From the NCBI GenBank assembly GCA_007132365.1, contig SLOS01000187.1, forward strand, positions 1 to 12,639: DNA of 12,639 bases, written 5' to 3'. Position numbers and translations under genes: made by a program. Below, piece after piece: positions 7,140-12,639 of the stretch (the stretch's first letter is position 1; every line of letters starts with the position of its first letter). Under the pieces are notes generated by a model, which saw nothing but the letters and a program-made list of their open reading frames with translations, was not told the DNA's origin and did not search any database. This DNA comes from Bacteroidales bacterium (GTDB taxonomy: Bacteria > Bacteroidota > Bacteroidia > Bacteroidales > PUMT01).

Positions 7140-7867
7140 CACTCAAAATGGAAAGAGAGAATCAGCAGATTGGATTTTAACCTTTCAATAGAATTTTCAA
7201 ACTGACTCTCGCCGCGGCGATTAAATACATCAAAAAAACCCACTGCATACTTCAGCTCTGTTGAAAACCTGAAATAGGGTAAATAGAAATCGATTCCAAA
7301 GCCGGTCTCCATATATAAATCAAAGGGATTTAGGCTGAGGAATATCTCATCTGTCTCATTGTAGTTTCTGGCCAGGTCATAGCGGAAATTAACCCCTCCT
7401 ATAAGATAAGGCCTGTAATTATAAATGCGCACGGACTTGTACTTGATGATAAATGGCAATTCAAGAAAGGATGACTCCAGCTCCTGTGATCCTGCCAGCC
7501 GGGGCTCGATCCTTCCATCCCAGTCCCCGCTCCCGGGCAAGCCCGGACCGTCAATCCTGTAATAGTCAACCCTCCTCTGGCCAAAAGCCACACCCGGAAG
7601 TATCCTGAAGTCAAAATGGGAACTGAGACGGAAATTGGATACAATATTAATATTGAATCCGGGTGACAGAGTGCTTACCTCACCGTAGAAACCCTCTGAT
7701 ACCGCATATTCAGAGGAACTGATCCTGAAATCCATGGTGTTGATACCCAAAGTGAACCCGAAATGCAGCGCCTTATGGTCATGTTCGGGGATATTGCGGA
7801 CCCTGATACGCTGTGAACTGGCGACCAGCGGTATCAGAAAAAACAGTATAAAAAGTACCTTTTTCAT
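7139..7867 (-). CDS. porT: PorT-like outer-membrane beta-barrel protein (type IX secretion)
   Basis: A 242-residue secreted protein starting MKKVLFILFFLIPLVASSQ, a clear Sec signal peptide with cleavage likely after about residue 18 and the SQ junction typical of Bacteroidota. The mature part is rich in alternating aromatic/polar strands, as in an eight-stranded outer-membrane barrel. The stretch KALHFGFTLGINTMDFRI after the signal peptide matches what I remember of PorT proteins, a type IX secretion/gliding component needed for protein export. The reading frame opens upstream at 7909, but the MKK start at 7865-7867 gives a proper signal peptide and leaves room for a promoter. The order tamL, trmH-like, porT is one I recall from other Bacteroidota, which supports the call. 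If PorT is wrong, it is still a porin-family outer-membrane protein. Confidence 0.65.
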   Translation of the reverse strand: MKKVLFILFFLIPLVASSQRIRVRNIPEHDHKALHFGFTLGINTMDFRISSSEYAVSEGFYGEVSTLSPGFNINIVSNFRLSSHFDFRILPGVAFGQRRVDYYRIDGPGLPGSGDWDGRIEPRLAGSQELESSFLELPFIIKYKSVRIYNYRPYLIGGVNFRYDLARNYNETDEIFLSLNPFDLYMETGFGIDFYLPYFRFSTELKYAVGFFDVFNRRGESQFENSIERLKSNLLILSFHFE

Positions 7868-7905
7868 TGATTTAATTAACTCTCCCACGCCGGAAATTAT
7901 TTTGT

Positions 7906-7925
7906 GCAATATAGTAATATATTGC
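7906..7925. promoter_or_regulatory. Perfect 8-bp inverted repeat in divergent promoter region
   Basis: GCAATATA (7906-7913) and TATATTGC (7918-7925) are perfect arms around GTAA. The palindrome lies 38 bases upstream of the porT-like ATG and 63 bases upstream of the dehydrogenase ATG. Its position and symmetry suit a dimeric regulator acting on one or both genes. An 8-base T run follows at 7937-7944. The closest plus-strand -7 match is TAAATTCG (7968-7975) without a convincing -33 element, so no dehydrogenase promoter is called. Confidence 0.35.
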
Positions 7926-7988
7926 TATCACCCTGCTTTTTTTTATGCAGTATCATCCAAAAGTTTTTAAATTCGCAATAAAAACCAC

Positions 7989-9065
7989 ATGTATTATTCC
8001 TCCGAAATACTTTTCGACTTTTCACGGACTTTCTTTGAAAAAATCGGCTGCAGCAATAAAGATGCCGCCGTAATTGCCGATGTGTTTATTGCGGCTGAAC
8101 TAAGGGGCATAGGGTCTCACGGATTAATCAGAATATCAGATCATTACGAGCTTTGGAAGGCAGGGCGACTCAATACCGCACCCGGAATGCAGATAACCCG
8201 CGAAACGGTTTCCACCGCAGTGGTAGAGGGCGACAATGCGCCGGGTATGCTTGCCGCTGCCTTCAGCATGAAAACGGCCATTAACAAGGCCGCAAATGCC
8301 GGTACGGGATGGACAGCCTGCAGGAACTCAAATCACTTCGGTATTGCCGGCTATTATGCCATGATGGCCCTTGAGCATGATATGATAGGTATATGCCTGA
8401 CCAATGCCAATCCCCTTGTAGCGCCTACATTCTCTATCAGCCGCCTGCTCGGCACCAACCCCATTGCCGTGGCAGTGCCGGCCGGCAGGTATCCACCCTT
8501 TGTGGCCGATTTTGCAACTACCCCGATTGCACGCGGCAAACTCGAGGTTGCAGTTAAAAAGGGCGAGAAAACACTGTTGGGTTACGTGCAGGATAAAGAC
8601 GGCAACCCCAGTAACGACCCCAACATACTGCGTAAGGGCGGTGCCATGCTGCCCCTGGGCGGCGACCGTGAGCACGGGAGCCACAAGGGGTACTGCCTTG
8701 GTGCCACGGTGGATATTTTTTCAGCCCTGCTGTCAGGTGCAGGTTTCGGACCATTTGTTCCTCCTTCAGTTGCCTATCTTCCCCTTCCAAAGGAAACCAA
8801 CGGTAAGGGCACGGGCCATTTTTTCGGTGCAATGCGCATAGATGCATTCCGCGAAGCTGATGAGTTCAGGGCGGCGATGGACTTGTGGATAGAGACCTTC
8901 AGGAATGCCGAAAGTGCATCCGGAAAGCCTGCAGTGCTTATCCCGGGCGATATTGAGAGAGAGCAGGAGAAAATTAACCGGAGCCGCGGTATATACCTTA
9001 TACCGGCTGTTGTAGATGAGCTTAACAATATAGCCGGGGAACTGGATATGGAAATGAGATTGTGA
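7989..9065 (+). CDS. Malate/L-lactate dehydrogenase-family oxidoreductase (Ldh family)
   Basis: A 358-residue cytoplasmic NAD(P)-dependent enzyme of the family that includes YlbC/AllD, YiaK/DlgD, ComC and bacterial malate/L-sulfolactate dehydrogenases. These interconvert 2-hydroxy acids and 2-oxo acids and lack a Rossmann fold. Visible motifs are RGIGSHGLIR (39-48, with the conserved His44), the NSNHFGIAGYY segment (113-123, His116), GTNPIAVAVP (155-164), FVADFATTPIARGKLEVA (171-188) and the C-terminal GSHKGYCLG (230-238). Length is normal and no key motif is missing. The substrate cannot be assigned; malate, lactate, ureidoglycolate and sulfolactate are all possible. The membrane hydrolase gene starts 6 bp after its stop, which implies cotranscription and perhaps translational coupling. 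Confidence 0.9.
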   Translation: MYYSSEILFDFSRTFFEKIGCSNKDAAVIADVFIAAELRGIGSHGLIRISDHYELWKAGRLNTAPGMQITRETVSTAVVEGDNAPGMLAAAFSMKTAINKAANAGTGWTACRNSNHFGIAGYYAMMALEHDMIGICLTNANPLVAPTFSISRLLGTNPIAVAVPAGRYPPFVADFATTPIARGKLEVAVKKGEKTLLGYVQDKDGNPSNDPNILRKGGAMLPLGGDREHGSHKGYCLGATVDIFSALLSGAGFGPFVPPSVAYLPLPKETNGKGTGHFFGAMRIDAFREADEFRAAMDLWIETFRNAESASGKPAVLIPGDIEREQEKINRSRGIYLIPAVVDELNNIAGELDMEMRL

Positions 9066-9071
9066 TATAAA

Positions 9072-11561
9072 ATGATAACCCGCAGGAAAATCAAAGAATT
9101 TAGCAGGAGCTTCGCTGTCAATATCAAAAATACCACCCTGAAAACAGTCCGCGCCCTCACACCCGGCAAAGAGGCGGTTAAGGGAGGAGGGAGCGGCATT
9201 ATCGTTGTTACTGCCCTGTTAATCATAATTCCCCTTTCGGGGATGATAAAGTATATCGGCATTTACGGGGTACTTACAATTATATCTGTACTCCTTGTCG
9301 CCGCAGCCCTTTTTGCACTGCTTGCCGACCTGCTGTTGAAGCTGGCAATAAAGATTCCCCTGCTGGCCAGGTTGGCCATTCTGGCATCTGTACCCTTGGT
9401 TATGATAAGTTTAGGAATCAATAACCAGGCTTTCATTTTCACTCTTTTTTTCCTGTTAATATTTTCATTCCTGGCCGGTGCCGCTACCCGGCTGCTCTAC
9501 CTGCGCAGGTGGGGGGAAATATCGACCAAAAACAAGGTGCTTGTAATTGCGGCTTTGTTTGCTGGTTTTGGGGGACTGGCTGTGGGGACTGCCTGGCTGA
9601 TTCATCCGGGCAGAAATATTGAACCTCCGGTTAATGCCGCAATAAGCGGGAAATATTTGCCTGATGCTCTGCAACTGCAGGACCCCTCATCAAAGGGTGA
9701 ATATGATATTATGTTCATCACCTACGGCAGCGGAGAGGATAAGCGCCGTAAGCAGTACGGCCGGGAGGCAGATATAATAACCCCTCCGGTTAACGGATCG
9801 GCCTTTCTCTCTTCCTGGGAAGGTTTGTCCGGAAAGCTGCGTACCTGGTACTTTGGTTTTGACAGGTATAACCTGCCCCTGAATGCAAAGGTATGGTACC
9901 CTGCAGAAGAGGGCCCATTCCCCCTGGTACTTGCCGTACACGGGAACCACCTGGCACAGGACTGGTCGGAAGGGGGATACGCCTACCTTGGTGAACTGCT
10001 GGCAGGCAGGGGCTTTATTTTTGTCTCGGTCGACCAGAATTTCCTTAACGGCAGCTTTACGAACATTTTCAAGGGGTTGAGCAACGAAAATGATGCCCGC
10101 GGCTGGCTGTTGCTCAAGCACCTGGAGCAATGGAAAAAATGGAACAAAGATACCCTGAGCCTTTTTTTCAACAAAGCGGATATGAATAATATAGCCCTCA
10201 TGGGGCACTCCCGCGGCGGTGAGGCAGCGGGGCACGCGGCCCTGTTCAACACTCTCCCCCATTACCCGGATGATGGCAGGGAACTGTTTGACTTCAATTT
10301 CAATATCCGCTCCATAATTTCCATTGCACCGAGCGACCGGCAATATGAGCCGGCCGGAACCGGAACCCCGCTTAAAGATATAAACTACTTTGTTATGCAC
10401 GGCAGCCATGATGCAGATGTGCAGTCCTTCCTGGGTATGCGCCAGTTCAACAGGCTGGGTTTCTCTGAGGACTTCCACGGCTTTAAGTCCGCGCTCTACA
10501 TATACAGGGCAAATCACGGCCAGTTCAACACCTCCTGGGGAAAAAGAGATCTGTCCCCTCCCCGCATCAATCTTTTTAACCTGGGGCAATTGTTGCCGGA
10601 AGAAAATCAGCAGCAGATAGCAATGGTTTATATAAGTGCCTTTCTGGAAGCCACACTTAAAAAAGAGAAAGGCTACCGGCAGCTTTTCATTGACCACCGG
10701 ACCGGTCGCGACTGGCTTCCCGAAACCATCTTCCTCGGCCAGTACGAACAATCCGGTATGCAGTTCATATCAGATTTCAACGAAGACCTTGACCTAAGAA
10801 CAACAAGCATGCATGGAGGCATGATTGAAACTGAAAATCTTACCGTCTGGCGCGAACAGACAGCAAAGCTAAAATGGGGCGACCAGGAGACACGCTCGGC
10901 GGTGATCGGCTGGAACAACAGTGAAAATGATTCTCTTCCAGCCAGGTATACCTTTGTGCTCCCCGAAGAGGGCATTGACGGCTCAGACGGCAGAATGCTT
11001 TTCCTTACCCTGTCCGATGCAGATGAGAGTCCCGATCCTCCATCGCTGGAACCGGAAACCGTTAACCAGCAGCCGGATGAGAAACCAGATAGTAACAGAC
11101 ATGACGGAAACCTGAAAAGCGGTGAAGTGTTCACAACCACAGCAAATAACGGTGAGCATGAGAGGAAACGGAGCGGGACCGGGAAGGGAGATGGAGGGAA
11201 CAATATGAATGGAAATGAAAAAGGCTGCAGTCCGCAATATGAAGAGAAACGGACAGGAATCAATTTCACTATTGTGCTGACAGATGACAAAGGCAGGACG
11301 ATGAGTTTTCCCCTTGAAAAATGCTCCCTGCTGCAGCCCCGCCTTAAAAAACAGATGACCAAGCTTTCATTTATGAAAACTGCCCCTGAGTCTGAACCAA
11401 TCTTCAGTTTCTTTTATTTTAACATTGAACAGCTTGCGGGGGTCGGGGACTTTAACGCGGGGGCTGTTAAAAAAGTAAGCCTCGTTTTTGACAGGACAGA
11501 GAGCGGCGTGATCATTCTTGACAATATCGGGTTCATGCCGGGGACCGGACAGGGTATTTAA
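9072..11561 (+). CDS. Membrane-anchored alpha/beta-hydrolase with C-terminal beta-sandwich
   Basis: An 829-residue protein in three parts. First, five predicted membrane helices (about 42-58, 63-88, 98-115, 119-140, 154-176); basic residues before helix 1, after helix 2 and after helix 4 place the rest in the periplasm. Second, an alpha/beta-hydrolase domain (about 240-540): VHGNH at 289-293 for the oxyanion region, GHSRGG at 378-383 with nucleophile Ser380, Asp447 or Asp449 in GSHDADV as the likely acid, and His482 in RANHGQ. ENDARGWLLLKHLEQW is a stretch I associate with bacterial dienelactone-hydrolase- or lipase-like proteins. Third, a C-terminal beta-sandwich (about 565-829) resembling a galactose-binding or carbohydrate-binding fold, split by a disordered insert (about 650-728). 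Probably an esterase or lipase; the substrate is unknown. Expressed with the upstream dehydrogenase. Confidence 0.85.
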   Translation: MITRRKIKEFSRSFAVNIKNTTLKTVRALTPGKEAVKGGGSGIIVVTALLIIIPLSGMIKYIGIYGVLTIISVLLVAAALFALLADLLLKLAIKIPLLARLAILASVPLVMISLGINNQAFIFTLFFLLIFSFLAGAATRLLYLRRWGEISTKNKVLVIAALFAGFGGLAVGTAWLIHPGRNIEPPVNAAISGKYLPDALQLQDPSSKGEYDIMFITYGSGEDKRRKQYGREADIITPPVNGSAFLSSWEGLSGKLRTWYFGFDRYNLPLNAKVWYPAEEGPFPLVLAVHGNHLAQDWSEGGYAYLGELLAGRGFIFVSVDQNFLNGSFTNIFKGLSNENDARGWLLLKHLEQWKKWNKDTLSLFFNKADMNNIALMGHSRGGEAAGHAALFNTLPHYPDDGRELFDFNFNIRSIISIAPSDRQYEPAGTGTPLKDINYFVMHGSHDADVQSFLGMRQFNRLGFSEDFHGFKSALYIYRANHGQFNTSWGKRDLSPPRINLFNLGQLLPEENQQQIAMVYISAFLEATLKKEKGYRQLFIDHRTGRDWLPETIFLGQYEQSGMQFISDFNEDLDLRTTSMHGGMIETENLTVWREQTAKLKWGDQETRSAVIGWNNSENDSLPARYTFVLPEEGIDGSDGRMLFLTLSDADESPDPPSLEPETVNQQPDEKPDSNRHDGNLKSGEVFTTTANNGEHERKRSGTGKGDGGNNMNGNEKGCSPQYEEKRTGINFTIVLTDDKGRTMSFPLEKCSLLQPRLKKQMTKLSFMKTAPESEPIFSFFYFNIEQLAGVGDFNAGAVKKVSLVFDRTESGVIILDNIGFMPGTGQGI

Positions 11562-11617
11562 GCAGAGTCGGGCACTTTTGTTTTCCCTGTGATGAGAAGA
11601 GGCCAGTTTTCCTGAAG

Positions 11618-11648
11618 TTGATATTTTCGTGTGACTTTGTTAATTTTA
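11618..11648 (+). promoter_or_regulatory. Possible promoter of the bTHX gene
   Basis: TTG (11618-11620), 20 bases, then TAATTTTA (11641-11648), one mismatch from TAnnTTTG. Transcription would start near 11656, about 50 bases before the bTHX start. It sits in the 145-bp gap after the hydrolase gene, where I see no clear terminator. Confidence 0.35.
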
Positions 11649-11706
11649 CAGATCTTCCCGGGGTGGTTACAGATTCTGTTTATTAACCGGCAAATTTTTG
11701 TAAATC

Positions 11707-11841
11707 ATGGGAAAAGGCGATAAAAAAACACGCAGGGGCAAGCTGTTCAAAGGCAGCTACGGAGTACGGCGCCCGGCTAAACCGGCAAAGCCCGTTATAA
11801 AAAGCTCCTCAAGGAAAAAAGCTGCCGGCAGAAAAAGCTGA
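11707..11841 (+). CDS. 30S ribosomal protein bTHX
   Basis: A 44-residue, strongly basic protein, MGKGDKKTRRGKLFKGSYGV followed by RRPAKPAKPVIKSSSRKKAA and GRKS. The first 22 residues match the bTHX family of the small ribosomal subunit (first seen in Thermus), which is widespread in Bacteroidota and in that group usually starts MGKGDKKTRRGK. The protein sits among rRNA helices in the 30S head and stabilises them. The C-terminal half is a Lys/Ala/Pro/Ser tail, which is variable in the family. The gene is easily missed because it is so short. It has no Shine-Dalgarno sequence, as is common in this phylum, and precedes mnmA by 84 bp on the same strand. Confidence 0.9.
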   Translation: MGKGDKKTRRGKLFKGSYGVRRPAKPAKPVIKSSSRKKAAGRKS

Positions 11842-11868
11842 CGGCCTGCCATAAAATATTCAGTTTTA

Positions 11869-11890
11869 AAAGGCATCGGCAGTTGCCTTT
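11869..11890 (+). terminator. Hairpin between bTHX and mnmA
   Basis: Perfect 7-bp arms AAAGGCA (11869-11875) and TGCCTTT (11884-11890) with an 8-base loop, 27 bases after the bTHX stop. The only U run on the plus strand is the TTT inside the 3' arm, so termination would be weak. It may attenuate read-through into mnmA, or protect the 3' end of the bTHX mRNA. A -7-like TATCTTTT follows at about 11903-11910 with TTG 17 bases upstream, a weak possible mnmA promoter. Confidence 0.35.
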
Positions 11891-11925
11891 GGCGGCATAT
11901 TATATCTTTTATCTAATTCGGACAA

Positions 11926-12639
11926 ATGCAAAGGGTAGTTGTAGGGTTATCGGGGGGAGTGGATTCAAGTGTGGCGGCATATCTCCTGAAGCAGCAGGGT
12001 TATGATGTCACCGCTCTGTTTATGATCAACTGGCATGAAACTGAAGGGACTCTTTCGGGCGACTGCCCCTGGCATGATGACCTTATTTTCGCCGAACTGG
12101 TTGCGCAAAAGCTTGGTATCCCCTTCCGGACAACAGACCTGAGCGAACCTTACCGCAAGAGGGTGGTAGACTATATGTTCGCCGAATATGAAAAGGGCCG
12201 GACCCCTAACCCTGATGTGCTCTGCAACCGCGAGATCAAGTTCGAATTGTTCATTGACGAGGCACTCAGGCTGGGAGCGGACCTGGTGGCTACCGGCCAT
12301 TATTGCAGAAAGGAGGAGACCCTATCAGGCGGCAGGACCGTTTACAGGCTCCTGGCAGGAGCAGACTCAAACAAGGACCAGAGCTATTTTCTTTGCCAGC
12401 TGAACCAGGAACAACTTTCAAGGGCTCTGTTCCCGCTTGGAGAACTGACCAAACCCGGGGTGCGCAGAATTGCCGCAGATATGGGACTGCCGTCGGCTGA
12501 AAAAAAAGATTCCCAGGGGATCTGTTTCGTGGGCAAGGTGGACCTCCCCCTTTTTCTGCAGCAGAAGCTGCAATCCCGAAAAGGGGACATAATAGAGATA
12601 CCCCGCGGCTTTTACCGCCATCTGCCACGCCCGGTCGAT
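11926..12639 (+). CDS. mnmA: tRNA-specific 2-thiouridylase MnmA (5' part, cut by window end)
   Basis: The first 238 codons of a gene that runs off the window with no stop, so about two thirds of a usual 360-380-residue protein. MnmA thiolates U34 of the tRNAs for Lys, Glu and Gln, using ATP and a relayed sulfur. The ATP-pyrophosphatase P-loop is VGLSGGVDSSVAA (6-18). The two catalytic cysteines are Cys100 in NPDVLCNREIKF and Cys200 in DSQGICFVG, equivalent to the E. coli pair at about 102 and 199. GHYCR at 124-128 and KDQSYFL at 150-156 are also family motifs. The end of the visible part (GDIIEIPRGF) differs from the common GxI(V/I)-GxxxGxHxG form of proteobacterial MnmA. Bacteroidota often carry several mnmA paralogues, so which one this is remains open. 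Confidence 0.93.
   Translation, partial: MQRVVVGLSGGVDSSVAAYLLKQQGYDVTALFMINWHETEGTLSGDCPWHDDLIFAELVAQKLGIPFRTTDLSEPYRKRVVDYMFAEYEKGRTPNPDVLCNREIKFELFIDEALRLGADLVATGHYCRKEETLSGGRTVYRLLAGADSNKDQSYFLCQLNQEQLSRALFPLGELTKPGVRRIAADMGLPSAEKKDSQGICFVGKVDLPLFLQQKLQSRKGDIIEIPRGFYRHLPRPVD

Noticed and set aside
7868..7909. Extension of the porT-like gene to an ATG at 7909 (14 more residues)
   Set aside because: The extra residues (HKIISGVGELIKS) precede a standard MKK signal peptide, and the extension would run into the palindrome.
9690..10751. A 353-codon open frame on the minus strand inside the hydrolase gene
   Set aside because: It lies entirely antisense to a well-supported hydrolase domain, and its translation shows no recognisable domain or signal. 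It has a biased, low-complexity look, as expected from the antisense of GC-rich codons.
10673..11362. A 229-codon minus-strand frame opposite the disordered insert
   Set aside because: Its Ser/Pro/Phe-rich product is what the reverse of Glu/Arg/Gly/Lys codons gives. The plus-strand frame continues a real domain on both sides.
1..12639. Search for a CRISPR array, tRNA, rRNA, insertion sequence, phage or defence genes
   Set aside because: No regularly spaced repeats, transposase motifs, cloverleaf-like sequence or defence-type domains were seen by eye. Nearly all of the window is covered by recognisable genes of ordinary families.

Overview
The window looks like chromosomal DNA of a Bacteroidota bacterium, probably Bacteroidales-like, though the order is a guess. 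Three things point there: a 44-codon ribosomal protein of the bTHX type, a PorT-like (type IX secretion) outer-membrane barrel protein, and a TamL-type outer-membrane lipoprotein of the BamA/TamA superfamily. Candidate promoters also fit the Bacteroidota pattern TTG-N18/20-TAnnTTTG, and Shine-Dalgarno sequences are mostly absent. All genes look like housekeeping or ordinary metabolic genes. I see no rRNA, tRNA, CRISPR array, transposase, phage gene or toxin-antitoxin pair.

Layout. Positions 1-6198 carry four minus-strand genes. In transcription order they are tamL (BamA-like lipoprotein), a neurotransmitter:sodium symporter, an alanine/glycine:cation symporter only 27 bp further on, and a membrane-anchored helix-hairpin-helix protein. 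A divergent promoter region (6199-6269) separates tamL from a plus-strand SpoU/TrmH RNA methyltransferase (6270-7067). That gene converges on the minus-strand porT-like gene (7139-7867); between them lie three degenerate 20-bp tandem units. A second divergent region (7868-7988), with a perfect 8-bp inverted repeat, precedes a plus-strand pair 6 bp apart: a malate/L-lactate dehydrogenase-family oxidoreductase, and an 829-residue protein with five membrane helices, a periplasmic alpha/beta-hydrolase and a C-terminal beta-sandwich. The window closes with the small bTHX gene and the 5' part of mnmA, cut by the window edge.

How the genes may work together. tamL, the RNA methyltransferase and the porT-like gene form a neighbourhood I recall from other Bacteroidota, linking outer-membrane biogenesis and type IX secretion. 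The two sodium-coupled symporters probably form one amino-acid uptake unit. The dehydrogenase-hydrolase pair could act in sequence: ester cleavage in the periplasm releasing a 2-hydroxy acid, then its oxidation in the cytoplasm. That is inference from spacing only. bTHX and mnmA both serve translation.

No clearly new system is visible. The least-explained item is the membrane-anchored hydrolase with its interrupted C-terminal domain and its tight coupling to the dehydrogenase.
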